Shown: positions 11,200 through 22,322, numbered from the stretch's first letter. The stretch: 64,000 bases of DNA from Globisporangium splendens (GCA_006386115.1 VFIW01000014.1:446322-510321); one strand, 5' to 3'. The notes: generated by a model from the letters alone, not told the origin. Numbers and translations: made by a program.

Positions 11200-12918
11200 A
11201 TGCTGCGTGCCGCCTCCTCCCTGTCCTCCTCCCTTTCGTATCTGTGTGTTGCTGCCGCCTTGCGCTCCACGCGCACAGGCGCAGCACTCTCCAATGGCTT
11301 CAGTAACAGCAACAGCAGCAGCAGACCGTTCTTTTCGTTCGCGTCGCCGTCACAGGCGCTCGTCAAGTCGCACAAGGAGACCAAGGTTGTGCCGTTCTCG
11401 CCTGAGGAGATGTACGACGTGGTGGCTGATGTGAACAAGTACCACGAGTTCCTGCCCTTCTGCGTCGAGTCGCGCGTGCTGCGCCAGCCGAACGGGAACG
11501 TCATGGAGGCCGCGCTCAAGATCGGCTTCAAGGTGTTCACCGAGTCGTACACGTCGCGGGTCATCATGAAAAGGTAAATTATCGCTTACGTGATGCCTAT
11601 AGTATCAATAGTACCGCACAGTGCTATTGACATGCTTCATTGTTATCGGTTCGGGCGTGTAGACCCGAGAAAATCGTCGTCAAGGCGATCGAATCGCCGA
11701 CGTTCAAGCGCATTGAGAGGTACGTTGCATGTGCACTTGTCAATAGCGACCTTTCTGGATGCATGGCCTCAATTCTGTCGGTTTTTGTTGCCACCTTGTT
11801 CGTGCAGTGAGTGGGTGTTTCGCCCGACGGCGACGCCAAATACGTGTGCGATCGATTTCAAAGTCACGTTTGAGGTGGCGTCGTTCCTCCACGCGAACGC
11901 GATTCAGCTCTTCTTCGACGACGTCGCGGTCGCGCAGCTCAATGCGTTCATTGGACGCGCCAAGAAGGTTTACAGCACCAAGCCGCGAAGAGTGCTCAGT
12001 ACACCGCCACAACAACAGCAACCGGTCCGACCGCCACCGATCTCACAGGGCGATTCGACGTTCCCGATTCCTCGCTCCATGGTGCAACCTGTAGCAGGTA
12101 TCTCCACAGAGACTAGCGGCCATGCGCACCACCCGACCGGGCTCACTTCCGCGCAGCGTGCCGCTGACTTGGTCAAAATGGGCATTTCGATGCAGCATTT
12201 TCAAGATCTGGAAGCGCTTTTCGACCGCCATTCAGTGGATAACGGCAAGATGTACTTTGACGGATTCATGCAGGCGAGTCGCGAACTCGGCGGCGATTAT
12301 GCTGAATTCAAGGATATCAAATCGAATTCGGCGCTCGCTGGCGCGATTTTCTCGAGTTTCGGAACCAGCGACCCGCCCAAGGATTGGTTGAACCTCGACG
12401 AGTTTGTCGTTGGAGTGTATTTGATGACAAAAGGCACGATCGAGGAGAAAGCGCGGAATCTGTTCCACGTGATCGACACGATGTGCGATGGCAAGATCAG
12501 TCGCGAGGAGCTGACGACGGCCATGCAGCACCGGATCCGCACCGTGAAGAAAATCTTCCCGAAGCTGCTCAACGACCAAGTACAGATCCAAATGCAGCAC
12601 GAGAACGTGACAACGCTGAGTGCGCAGGGACACGAAGCCATGTCCAATGCGCTCAAGTCTATCGAGACCTTGATGGAAGAGATCGAGAAGGAGATCCCAT
12701 TAGCAGTGAACCAGATCTTCCAGGAAGCCGACTTGGACCAGGACGACTTTATTACCCAGGACGAGTGGCTATTCGCGTGGCAAGCGCACCCCGAGTTCGT
12801 GGAACTCATGACGATTGATGGCATGAAGAAGTTTGCCCAGTGGGCCTCGGTTGTCCACGGAGATGACGACGACGATGACAACAACGCTTTAGATACGCGA
12901 TTAACGTACGTGGATTGA
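11200..12918 (+). CDS. COQ10-like coenzyme Q-binding START protein fused to EF-hands
   Basis: Proposed exons 11200-11573, 11663-11719 and 11808-12918 (introns 11574-11662 and 11720-11807, phase 2 both), 513 residues. The N-terminus (MLRAASSLSSSLS, Arg/Ser rich) fits a mitochondrial presequence. Residues about 45-215 are the COQ10/polyketide-cyclase START fold, including 'PFSPEEMYDVVADV' and 'HEFLPFCVESRV'; COQ10 binds ubiquinone and supports respiratory function. After a Pro/Gln linker (about 220-250), residues about 265-505 hold a calcium-binding module. One EF loop is canonical (DLDQDDFITQDE), one is plausible (DTMCDGKISREE) and one degenerate. The acidic tail has a D-run. The fusion lies in one uninterrupted exon, so it is not an assembly of two exons. 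Calcium control of a ubiquinone chaperone is an inference. Confidence 0.75.
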
Positions 12919-13252
12919 TGCCATATATGATGTCTCAACCCCAAGAAGACGGGGATGCCTTTGATATATGGGTGTTTACATTCTCCGTGTGCCATCATCA
13001 ACAATGAGTCTGTCTGCGTGGTTAATGGCGCATCCCTAACGCAATGAAGATGTTGTGTGCTTGAGTTAGGTTCATTGAATATATGTGCATCAAGTTGAGC
13101 TCGCCCCGAGAATTGGGGTCGTGGACGATAAACTGAAGAATCCAGAAACTGTCATCATTGACGAAGACGTAGAAAGCAAGCTGCACGTCGCTTGAGTATT
13201 CATGTCGTTGCTATTACAAGGGGCACTTACATATCACTGATGCTGCACAGGT
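12919..13252. other. Intergenic with a short coding-like stretch
   Basis: Positions 13097-13195 (plus) read as 32 protein-like codons (ELAPRIGVVDDKLKNPETVI and on, ending SKLHVA) before TGA. No ATG is in frame nearby. It may be a lost last exon or chance; I do not recognise it. Confidence 0.25.
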
Positions 13253-13660
13253 CTAGTTTTTTTGGATGCAGAGACACTGGCGTGTTGCTCTTCGCCGACT
13301 TGCCCGTGTGTGTGTTAACGTGCCGCCGACGGTCTTGCGCCGGAACACTTTGATAGTACTGGCGTCTTGGTCCGTGACAAGCAAAAAGTTCTTGCACAGC
13401 AAATCCGCGAGGAAGTTCACCACGAGAGGACTCACCTCTGATCCATTCTAGCTAGCCGTCTTCTTGGGACTTGGCGATGCTGTTGTGGCCACAGCAAGAC
13501 GCATAGACGAATTTGCTGTCCTCTGAGACGTGGATGTCGGCAGCGTTGCAGGAGCTTGTGAAGTATGCTGGCAGCGTCGAGATGCTTTTGGATCGCTTCG
13601 ATTGTTTGCATCGCAAGAACATGAGCATTGCAAATCGTGGACACGAGTGATCAAACAAAG
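13253..13660 (-). pseudogene. Decayed C-terminal fragment of a lactonase
   Basis: The minus strand aligns with the last third of the intact lactonase at 13887-15104. Recognisable are the end (KNFLLVTDQD versus KNFLVVANQN, then VFRR...GTLTHT) and, in another frame, the segments around SADIHVSADG and GHNSIA. Several frameshifts and stops break it. It is an older tandem relic than the copy at 17856-18381. Confidence 0.65.
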
Positions 13661-13886
13661 GTAGCTTTTAGTTTGCCAATGCGATAAAACTTTCATATGG
13701 AAGTACTGCAGAAGTAGCGCGCACATTTGACTACAAATGCGACCCCCTTCCTTCAAATCATGTCACGTTCATAGCCTTACAACAATGCAAAGCGAGAGTG
13801 CGTCGAGCAAGCGAATTATCAGATACTGTGCTAGATCTCATCAACAACGCGACATCCTTGTTTTTCTTTTGACGCCGTCTGCTTGC

Positions 13887-15104
13887 TTAGTTTGGCGGAA
13901 TGTAGAGGCACACTGGAGTGTTGCTCTTTGCCGAGTTGCCCGTGTGCGTCAAAGTACCATCGGCGTTGCGACGGAAGACTTCAATGTTGTCCGTGTTTTG
14001 GTTGGCGACGACCAAAAAGTTCTTGTACAACAAGAAGCTGCGAGGAAGTTCACCGCGCGTTGACTCACTTCCGACCCACTCGAGCTTGCCGTCCTTCTGA
14101 GACTTGACCTTGAAGATCGCGATGCTGTTGTGACCACGGTTGGACGAGTACACAAACTTGCCGTCCGCTGACACGTGGATATCCGCGCTGCTCGAGGTGC
14201 CGTTGAAGCCAGTTGGCAGCGTCGAGATGTTTTGGATCGCGGTCTTTGGAAGTGACTTGTCCTTCGCGTTGAGTGGGAACACACCGATGGTGTTGGACAG
14301 CTCGTCGACGACGTAGGCAATTTTCCCGGACGGGTGGATGTCCATGTGGCGTGGTCCCGATCCAGGTGGACGCTTGACAATCGGGTAGGTCGTGTTGTCA
14401 AACTTCTTGGTCTTGGCGTCCAGCTTGTACTGCACGATTTGGTCGTTGCCGAGGTCAGCAGCAAACACGAGCTGCGTATTAGGCACCCACGTCGTGCTGT
14501 GCAGGTGGGCAGCTTCTTGAGGACCTTTCACCTTGCTACCTGTGGTGTAAAAGTGGGCATCCGAAGATGCCGCGAGCGAGCCGTTTTTCGCGACGGGGTA
14601 CAAGATGACGCCACCACCACCATACATCGACGCGGCGACAAATTGTTCGCTGGGGGAGACTGAGATGTGCGTTGGTCCTGGGCCATGCGTCTCCAATCGG
14701 TTCAGCACCTTGAGCTGACCCTTGCCGGCCACTTCAATCGCGACGACGTAGCCGGTCGTCTTGCCAGGCACGTCCTTCGACGGGTCGTAGACTTCGTTGA
14801 CTGCGTAGAGGAACTGCTTCTTGCCCTTGCGAGTCTTCGTGCCACGAATGAACGTCGGGTTGATGCCGACATCCGTCTCGCTCAGATGAGTCAGGGTGCC
14901 TTTCCGCGGGTCAAACGAGAACGCGTTGATTCCCTTCGCGGTGCCGTTGACCCAACCTTCATCTCGCGTGTAGGCGCCGACGTACATGATCACGCTCTCG
15001 TCCGATGTTTGAACTTGTTGAGTTGCATCACCCGCCGCTGCATTTACTGACGCCAGTGCTGCAACCACCCCTGAGAGAAGCGCAAAGATCTTGGCGACGC
15101 GCAT
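13887..15104 (-). CDS. Secreted lactonase, seven-bladed beta-propeller (6-phosphogluconolactonase-like)
   Basis: 405 residues, single exon. A signal peptide is visible at 1-24 (MRVAKIFALLSGVVAALASV, then NAAA). The rest matches the YbhE/cycloisomerase lactonase family: 'YVGAYTRDEGW', 'GPGPTHISVSPS', 'GSGPRHMDIHPSGKIAYVVDEL', 'SSADIHVSADGKFVYSSNRG'. This family hydrolyses 6-phosphogluconolactone or related sugar lactones. With a secretion signal, an extracellular or cell-wall substrate is more likely, which is an inference. Several N-x-S/T sites are present. The last 526 bp, including the stop, are duplicated at 17856-18381. Confidence 0.8.
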   Translation of the reverse strand: MRVAKIFALLSGVVAALASVNAAAGDATQQVQTSDESVIMYVGAYTRDEGWVNGTAKGINAFSFDPRKGTLTHLSETDVGINPTFIRGTKTRKGKKQFLYAVNEVYDPSKDVPGKTTGYVVAIEVAGKGQLKVLNRLETHGPGPTHISVSPSEQFVAASMYGGGGVILYPVAKNGSLAASSDAHFYTTGSKVKGPQEAAHLHSTTWVPNTQLVFAADLGNDQIVQYKLDAKTKKFDNTTYPIVKRPPGSGPRHMDIHPSGKIAYVVDELSNTIGVFPLNAKDKSLPKTAIQNISTLPTGFNGTSSSADIHVSADGKFVYSSNRGHNSIAIFKVKSQKDGKLEWVGSESTRGELPRSFLLYKNFLVVANQNTDNIEVFRRNADGTLTHTGNSAKSNTPVCLYIPPN

Positions 15105-15839
15105 GCTGTTTGACTGACGTGAGAGTTACCGAGTGTAAGAGCTGGGAAGGTTGCTGGTTGCTGGACGCTGCAAATTGAGGAGTGACGAGTCAGGCTCGTA
15201 CGTTTTTCAATCAACAGCCCGTGATTCTTGCCTCGTTTTCACGTGGCCACGAGCCACTGACTGCACCACATACGAGAATGATTCTCCGGACTGATTTGAT
15301 TTTTGTGTTTCCATCTGGTGCAGAAACTCAGAAGCTTTTGAACCTTCGCTTCCTGGCGCCATCGAGATCTTCGTGGATTTGGTTTCAGCTGTCGCACACG
15401 TTTCGTAGCAACGAGGGCTCAGGAGTTTGCAAACACGCACTGCGACAGGCACGAGAGTCAGTTCGCGAGATTGGTAATGCGAGGGTGAAGCCATCCCAAG
15501 CAATGCACAGCAAATCCATCTCTTGGCCCATTTTAGCTGATTAGTCTGGCAAGCACAGCGCTCTCGAGCCCAAAACTGAGACTCCTAACGAATCTCGTCG
15601 TGGTGAATAAGGCTGGGATTAGGTTGGTGTTAACGCCCCGCCAGCCTCATTGCAACCGTTCTGCTGAAGGCAACCACATCAACAGCTGGATAACAACACG
15701 CAGATACTTTTTTTCCACGTGAACCCCCTTCCCATCTGCGCTCTTTTTGTCGCGTGCTTTCTTGAAGATGTGCTGCTGTCTTGACACATGTGCCCGCTCT
15801 TTGTTGACGTCGGGGGATAAACTGTCCCTGTGGTGATTA
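15105..15839. other. Lactonase upstream region, no gene seen
   Basis: Promoter side of the lactonase and then sequence of unknown origin before LINE homology becomes clear near 15860. The true 5' edge of the LINE fragment may lie in here. Confidence 0.35.
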
Positions 15840-17731
15840 TCTCGGATAATCAATCGCCTGGTTGGGAAACAGACGACGGATGTCCCGACCGTCTATTCGA
15901 GCGCTCGAGCGGTTATGTGCTACGTTGGTATCCAACTTCCCACAGCTTCTGTATCGACCACAGCAAGCAAATGTGCTTCGGCTGTACAACGGGCAACGTC
16001 ATTATAACCACGAATGGCATCTGCACACCAGTGAAGCAACTCGGACCCACGTCGACACGACCCTAGTCAAAGCTACGCATACAGTTCACTCCGCAATGGA
16101 CTGTGACATCATGGCAACAAGAGACTTGAACGGGCAGAAGGTGTCGTTCCATGCACATCCACGCTTCACAAGAATCGTGCAACTATGGGGTGGCAACGGA
16201 CGATACAATAACACCAGATCTTTCTATCGGCAACAAGTTGCAGCAACGAGGACACAAATTGGCAAAGATACTCGAGATGCAGCAGTCAACAAAGCTGTCC
16301 AAACAGCAGGATCTCTGTGGCCAGGACTGCAATTAATCCAATGGAGCGAATTACACAGCATCCCAGGGATTACAGTTTATACAGCCCAGACTCTTCTCCG
16401 GCTGAAAGCCAACCGACTCTCCATGTGGAACTATGAGAAAGCTGATCTATCCTGCTCGAATCCCGAATGTTCCCAAGTTGTCCAATCTTCTGTTCAACAT
16501 CTATTCTGGGAGTGTCCGAAAGCCAAACTGGTGTGGAACTACTTTTATGCGCTATGGGCGAAGATCGGAATCACTCCTGGTCACGACCCCGCAATCTGGA
16601 TCTTCAGTCTGGATCTACCAGATACTCCAAGGCGTGCATGGACCACGATCAAGAGACACATTATCGGACACAAGTGCTCCAATGAACATCTCCAAGATCA
16701 TCTCTATCCCGTCGCACACATACTGTGGCGATATATGAGCGCGTCGCTCATACATGCCATTTGGAGTGCGCATCTGCGACGCATGGATTCGGATCCAATC
16801 AAATCGACTGCTGAGATGGCGATCATGATGACCAGATTAGAGGCAGGAATGCGAAACCTCACACGACTCGCTGAAGCGCAAGCTGGAGACTCGGACGGTC
16901 ACACGGTTGCAGCAGTTCTCAAGGCATATGTCGACTGCTTTCTCAGCCAAACCGACGCCATCCCCTTGACTCCAAATGATACTCGCGGCGTTTACCTGTT
17001 GTTTTTCGATGGTGGATCACGCGGCAATCCAGGACCAGGAGGGACTGGATCCATTATCGTGCGTGTCCATAAGGACTCGCACACAGCCAGTTTAATTTGG
17101 GCCGCGAGCATGGCGTATAGCAGGAAGGACACGACCAACAACTTTGCCGAGTACTGGGGTCTCATACACGGACTCCGAGAAGCCCAACACAGTCACTTCG
17201 AACCGTTGTACGTGATTGGAGACAGTGCACTCATTATCTCCCAACAGAGAATGCATCGGTCCCCTCGACAGCACCGTTTGGCACGTTTGTTTATACCAGA
17301 CAAGTCGACGACTCGCGGATTGCATCGACATCCGAGGATGGTACCATCACTACCGTGCCTTCAACAAGATGGCGGACTCAGCCGCCAACCTAGCCATGGA
17401 TACCAGGACCTCAACGCAGGTCCACTTCCCAACTCAAAGAGCTGTTTTCAACAATCTCACCCAGGATCTTGACAACGACGTCATGCATTGGCTAATGCGA
17501 AGTTCGGAAGACCCAAGGTCATTGGACAACACAAGGCAGCCTCACATAGGACCAAGAGAACATGCCATCCTGGTCAAAGATTATTTAGTATTCAGAAGTG
17601 ATCTAGTGCAATCCGCGCTATAGACACATTTACACTCCTAGATGAAATTTGTAATGAAGATTAGTTAGGAGAATGGATATTGTAGGTCGCGACGATGAAC
17701 CTAAATATGCCTCACCTTATAAAGATAAAGA
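15840..17731 (+). mobile_element. LINE (non-LTR retrotransposon), 5'-truncated copy 1
   Basis: Contains the 3' end of an ORF2-type protein, a 3' UTR and a short A-rich tail (ctcaccttataaagataaag). The 3' UTR end is the same sequence that ends copy 2 and the 58-bp stubs in elements A and B. The endonuclease and reverse transcriptase core are missing, so the copy is dead. The 5' boundary is uncertain. Confidence 0.7.
15862..17623 (+). pseudogene. LINE ORF2 C-terminus: zinc-binding region and RNase H, frameshifted
   Basis: Residues include a Cys/His pattern CSNPEC...QHLFWECP typical of the zf-RVT region behind LINE reverse transcriptases, then an RNase H domain with FFDGGSRGNPG (Asp), NFAEYWGL (Glu), VIGDSALII (Asp) and FNKMADSAANLA (Asp). 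Compared with copy 2, a 4-nt insertion near 17285 shifts the frame; the downstream frame continues to the stop at 17621-17623. No start codon context is meaningful because the 5' part is lost. Confidence 0.7.
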
Positions 17732-17855
17732 CGACGGATGTGCTGCAGCATGTCTGTGGAGCATCACAGGACACACTGGTGTGTACAAACACATGAACAA
17801 ACGCCTCACAGCTGACGCCACTTTCCACGTTGTGTTCGTGAGACCAAAGCTGAGT

Positions 17856-18381
17856 CGTCTGCTTGCTTAGTTTGGCGGAATGTAGAGGCACACTGGAGTG
17901 TTGCTCTTTGCCGAGTTGCCCGTGTGCGTCAAAGTACCATCGGCGTTGCGACGGAAGACTTCAATGTTGTCCGTGTTTTGGTTGGCGACGACCAAAAAGT
18001 TCTTGTACAACAAGAAGCTGCGAGGAAGTTCACCGCGCGTTGACTCACTTCCGACCCACTCGAGCTTGCCGTCCTTCTGAGACTTGACCTTGAAGATCGC
18101 GATGCTGTTGTGACCACGGTTGGACGAGTACACAAACTTGCCGTCCGCTGACACGTGGATATCCGCGCTGCTCGAGGTGCCGTTGAAGCCAGTTGGCAGC
18201 GTCGAGATGTTTTGGATCGCGGTCTTTGGAAGTGACTTGTCCTTCGCGTTGAGTGGGAACACACCGATGGTGTTGGACAGCTCGTCGACGACGTAGGCGA
18301 TTTTCCCGGACGGGTGGATGTCCATGTGGCGTGGTCCCGATCCAGGTGGACGCTTGACAATCGGGTAGGTCGTGTTGTCAA
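17856..18381 (-). pseudogene. Recent partial duplicate of the lactonase 3' end
   Basis: Matches 13876-14401 over 526 bp at a constant offset of 3980; I find one difference (a/g at 14320/18300, approximate). It encodes the last about 170 residues with the stop codon. The frame runs on upstream into unrelated sequence to about 18736, giving a chimeric ORF of 289 codons with no signal peptide; I treat that as fortuitous. Confidence 0.75.
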
Positions 18382-18749
18382 AAATCTTGGCCAATGCTGG
18401 GTAAAGGTGACATCTATACATGTGTTGGAATATCGGTACTTGAGCGATGTCCGTGAAGAATCGCCAACGTATCTTCTGCATGCATGCTCGAAGTTTTGCG
18501 ACGCAAAAGAACGAGTATGGGTCGAATCTCGCTCTCTTAAGTCGCAAAGGAAACAGTAAATGGATGCCAAGAATAAACGATCTGATGAACGAAAGTCTCG
18601 GGATCAGCCGCGTCAGAGTGGTCCAAATCGTCCATTTATTAAAATCGGTTTTCGGCATTTTATTGACAACAAGACTCCTTTCATCCGAGCCACTTACATA
18701 AGCATATACGACAACTATCTTTGACACAAAACTCACTCATTGCATTCGC
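18382..18749. other. Unique spacer beyond the duplication
   Basis: Not related to the lactonase. It holds the 3' flank of the transporter and an accidental in-frame extension of the lactonase fragment. Nothing else recognised. Confidence 0.35.
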
Positions 18750-20558
18750 CTACGTGCACCCTGAGCCACCAGCGATCATGTAGCATGACCACGATGGGGT
18801 GAACAATATGACGATGATCGAGAGCGAGTAGAGCACGAACGCGAGCACGAACACGATGATCGCGATCGTCGCACCCTTCGTGAAGCCGCCGTACATGCGC
18901 AGCTGCTGGGCATCGAGTTTCTGGTTTGGCAGGAAAATGAGACCGATGGCGGACAACGCGTTGAGCGCATACGCCAGCAAAAGCGACAGCAACACATCCC
19001 AGCGCGCACTCGATGTGTCTAACTTGACTTCCTTGGTGTCGAAAAAGTTGGTGCCTTTGAAGAGCCCGTTGGAGTTCGTGTTGACAAAGATCCCGATCAC
19101 GCGCTGCAGGGTGAGCACGAGCCCGACTGTCACGCCTTCCGAGCCCTCCTGGATGATCTCGGTCAGCGGCACCAAGTTGATGAACGTCTGAACGCCGTCC
19201 GAGATGTACGCGATGTACGTCATCGAGCGGTAGAAGTACATGCTGCGCACGATGTCCATGCACGTGAAGATCGAGAGCAGCAGAAGCGGCACGATCATGA
19301 ACAGCGGTGCGCTCGCGAAGAAGAGGCGCCACGGCCGGTTCATGAAAAAGTAGCGCCAGACGATGATCACGGCGAAGATCACGGTCTCCTGCACCGTGCG
19401 CACACCGATGGCGTTCTCGCTCTTGAAGCCCGACCACACCTTGACCTGGTAGTTGGAGTCGCTAAACTTGATCGTGAGGAACAGTGTGAAGCAGCAGATG
19501 AACGCGAGTGTGCGCCACACCGCCTTCTGCTGCATGACCTTCCAGAAGATGCGGCCGCGGATGCCCATGGTCGTCGCGAGCGAGTACGTCTCCTCGTACC
19601 AGTAGCGCATGATGAGCGGCAGCGGGAGGACGCAAATCACCACGAGCAGCAGCATCGCGGTCGACACCCGCATGTTCGGCTCGGCTGTGTTCGTCCCCAG
19701 CACCAGCGTCGTGTACGCGTACGCGCAATACCCCGCGATTCGGCGCACGATGAGATACGACGCCAGGATGGTGCCTCGGTGACGCAGCGGTTCCTGTTGC
19801 GAGAGCTCGATCGCGCGCGTGTGGACGCACAAGTACGTGATGAGGCACCCGAAGCTCGCGATCGTGATCATGATAATCGACAAGATCACGAGTCCGCGAT
19901 TTCGATCGGGCGTCTGGAGACTCTCGAAGTGCGCGCTCAAGCCCGCGAGGCCGAGCACGCCACACGCATTCACCAACAGCCCCAGGATCATGTACGATTT
20001 CCGCCGCGTGCCCTTGATTGGGTAGCAGTCGGCGATGAGTCCGATGAGGAAGCTGAGCAGCATCGGCAGCTCCACCAAGCGCACGACGGCTGTGTTCTCC
20101 TGTTTCGTCAGATCGAGCTCATTGCTCAGCAGCGGCCGCAAGCACCCCTGCAGCGCGGAATAGGAGACCACGGACGAGAACGTCGCGGCGACGAGCCCCA
20201 TGTACTGCTTGGTGAACAGCCGCACTTGGCCGCCAGGGCGGAGACTGCCGTACATTTCGTGGTTGTAAAACTGGTTCCCGGCCACGAACCGCTGCGTCTC
20301 GGACAACTCGACCATGCTGTGGCGCTTGTCGCTGCCGCGTTCGTGCGCGTTGATGCCCGACGGTGACTCGAACTGGTTGAAGTCGACAGCCATGCCGCCG
20401 TGCTTGCGGGTCATGGGCGGCGGCATCGGGATGCCCGTCGTCGTGAGCACGGTCACCGGCGCTCCATTCATAACGCAACCTGGTGCTGTTGAGCTCTGCC
20501 GACCTGCTTGTGGGAAAAGCCCAAGTGATCCCTTCGTGGGGGCAAATAGTTGAGGCAA
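18750..20558 (-). CDS. BT1/folate-biopterin-type transporter (MFS-like)
   Basis: Up to 602 residues, single exon; an alternative start is MNGAPVTVL at 20471-20474. A hydrophilic N-terminus of about 110 residues is followed by roughly 12 hydrophobic segments. The segment 'LIADCYPIKGTRRKSYMILG' is the BT1-family cytoplasmic loop signature (D..PI.G.RR..Y), which in MFS proteins lies between TM2 and TM3. BT1 proteins import folates or pterins; oomycetes have many paralogues with unknown substrates. The protein likely sits in the plasma membrane or an organelle membrane. No lesion is seen. High GC at third positions suggests a well-expressed host gene. Confidence 0.7.
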   Translation of the reverse strand: MPQLFAPTKGSLGLFPQAGRQSSTAPGCVMNGAPVTVLTTTGIPMPPPMTRKHGGMAVDFNQFESPSGINAHERGSDKRHSMVELSETQRFVAGNQFYNHEMYGSLRPGGQVRLFTKQYMGLVAATFSSVVSYSALQGCLRPLLSNELDLTKQENTAVVRLVELPMLLSFLIGLIADCYPIKGTRRKSYMILGLLVNACGVLGLAGLSAHFESLQTPDRNRGLVILSIIMITIASFGCLITYLCVHTRAIELSQQEPLRHRGTILASYLIVRRIAGYCAYAYTTLVLGTNTAEPNMRVSTAMLLLVVICVLPLPLIMRYWYEETYSLATTMGIRGRIFWKVMQQKAVWRTLAFICCFTLFLTIKFSDSNYQVKVWSGFKSENAIGVRTVQETVIFAVIIVWRYFFMNRPWRLFFASAPLFMIVPLLLLSIFTCMDIVRSMYFYRSMTYIAYISDGVQTFINLVPLTEIIQEGSEGVTVGLVLTLQRVIGIFVNTNSNGLFKGTNFFDTKEVKLDTSSARWDVLLSLLLAYALNALSAIGLIFLPNQKLDAQQLRMYGGFTKGATIAIIVFVLAFVLYSLSIIVILFTPSWSCYMIAGGSGCT

Positions 20559-21416
20559 AGCAAGAGAGAAAGGGCGAGAGGGAACGATTGACGGAATCCT
20601 GTCACGTTGCGAGTGTACCTACCACTGCACAATACATGCTGCCACATTTGACAAGATGACGGTTTCTGCGGTGGGCTGTCCACTGGCCACAGAGCCACTC
20701 TCGTGGCCACAGACTCACGCTATTGGACAATGCAGCGATCGCGTCTGCGCGCGCATCCCGAGTGAATGCACCGCTGGACGCCTAGCGGCGGTCAATGCGT
20801 GGTGGAAGTGGGCGAGCGAGAACAAGTTCGTGAAGGTGAAGAGGATGAGAAGTTTGAAGATTCCACACGATGTGCAGCATCATTGACGAAACAAGGTGAG
20901 ATCATTGGCATTGTCGCGAAACGTGACGCTATGCTGATCCAACATCCCTGTTGCTAAGAAGCAAGTAGATTTGATGCAGTCAATGTAAGTTGATATGCGA
21001 AAATATACTCAAACGGCACTTGATTTCATCAAGTTACCTCTTAGTGATAATAAGTCTAGATTCGGAAACGGTGTTGAGGCGCTGGCGGTGCACAGAAGAG
21101 GTATACAGTCATTGACCCCACTGAAGGAAGGAATGCGAAGAACGCCACAACGTATTTGCGTCCGTTATCAAGCTCCTTCACCAGAGCTGGCTGTGCTGTT
21201 ATCCTCACCACCACGCACGTGCCCAGCGATATTCTGTTCGTGTTTCTCAACTGGTCACTGCAGTAATAAGAAAAGAAGTGTCTGCACATCCACAGTCTTT
21301 GCTTGCATTGAGCTCATTGCACCCACTTTTGCAATTGGCAGAGAACAAAAAATCGAATAGCTCCTCCTCCTGTTGACAAGTTGGCATGATGGGCCAAATG
21401 AGACCTCTACTCCGCT
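20559..21416. other. Intergenic with possible minor exons
   Basis: Between the transporter start and the LIM-like exon. A plus-strand stretch at 20766-20899 (acidic, EVGEREQVREGEEDEKFED) ends at a good donor (aag/gtgagatc) and might be an exon of the same gene as the LIM finger. I cannot connect the two, so this is weak. Confidence 0.25.
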
Positions 21417-21630
21417 GTGTTCATGGGCAAGAGAAGAGGCGAACAGCAGTTCTTGCGGTCATTTTGGTGGCAATTGATGGCTTGTGCACTTGAAAAGCGC
21501 TGTCCGTCCTGTATTCGCTGCGAAGGCGAGTGGGATGCAACTGGCTCGCTGTTGTCTGAGTCCATAGTGCACATGCACTGTGCTGATTGCATATCGTGCA
21601 TGGTTACTAGACCGCTTCATCTGCTGCCGG
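21417..21630 (+). pseudogene. Isolated LIM-like zinc finger exon
   Basis: In one frame the sequence encodes C-x2-C-x16-H-x2-C-x2-C-x2-C (CIRCEGEW ... VHMHCADCISC), which fits the first finger of a LIM domain. It is followed by a plausible splice donor (ctgccg/gtaagc near 21629). No second finger and no matching downstream exon are found; about 200 bp later the frame runs into the A-rich repeat and then the transposon island. This may be the stump of a gene cut by the island, or chance. Confidence 0.3.
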
Positions 21631-21821
21631 TAAGCACATCTGTCACCAGTCCGAGTACTGTACCCAAGACCTTCCACACTGATCCGAACAACCTACCCCT
21701 TTCTCACCTATTCCGCCGCAACATTCAAACGACAATCAAGTCGAGCGAAGCGCAATTCCAGCATTCACGCAACATTTGCGAAGAAGTAAAATATGATATG
21801 GAGATCCACGAACCACATCAC

Positions 21822-22090
21822 AAAAAACAAAAAACAAAAAACAAAAAAAAAAAAAAAAAAAAAAAAAACAAAAAAAAAAAAACAAAAAAAAAAAACAAAA
21901 ACACAAAAACAAAAAAAAAAAAACAAAAAAAAAACAAAAAACAAAAAACAAAAAACAAAAAACAAAAAACAAAAAACAAAAAACAAAAAACAAAAAACAA
22001 AAAACAAAAAACAAAAAACAAAAAACAAAAAACAAAAACAAAAACAAAAAACAAAAAACAAAAAAACAAAAAAAAACAAAAACAAAAAAC
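21822..22090. repeat. (CAAAAAA)n-type A-rich microsatellite
   Basis: About 270 bp made almost only of A runs separated by single C, mostly 7-nt units (caaaaaa) with an irregular A/C first half. It creates long open frames on both strands (poly-Lys/Asn one way, poly-Phe/Val the other), which are artefacts. Confidence 0.9.
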
Positions 22091-22322
22091 ACCGAACAAC
22101 GACAGAGCCTCGCGTGCCCCCCCTACGCGCGTGTGCCTCACGGATCAAAGAGGGGAAAGTGAACGAGCGTGCGTGGAGGTAGAGCGAGCGCGTGTGCTGC
22201 ATGAAGCGTGCATGCATTAGTTTTTATTGGCGCACATTTGTTACATTCTGACGATTATACATGCATGCAGGCGTCGAATAGCTTTTACAAAACAAAGTCG
22301 TTAAACCCACCCGTTTACCCAT

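Noticed and set aside
17867..18736. 289-codon ORF joining the lactonase fragment to a new N-terminus
   Set aside because: The upstream 120 codons lie in unrelated sequence, lack a signal peptide and a family match, and the fusion is best explained by chance read-through past the duplication edge.
19462..19965. Long Arg/His-rich frames overlapping the BT1-like transporter
   Set aside because: Shadow frames of a GC-rich coding sequence; no domain or membrane pattern.
21822..22090. Long open frames (poly-Lys/Asn and poly-Phe/Val) and regular repeats, at first sight CRISPR-like or protein-coding
   Set aside because: They come from a CAAAAAA microsatellite; there are no unique spacers and no coding signature.
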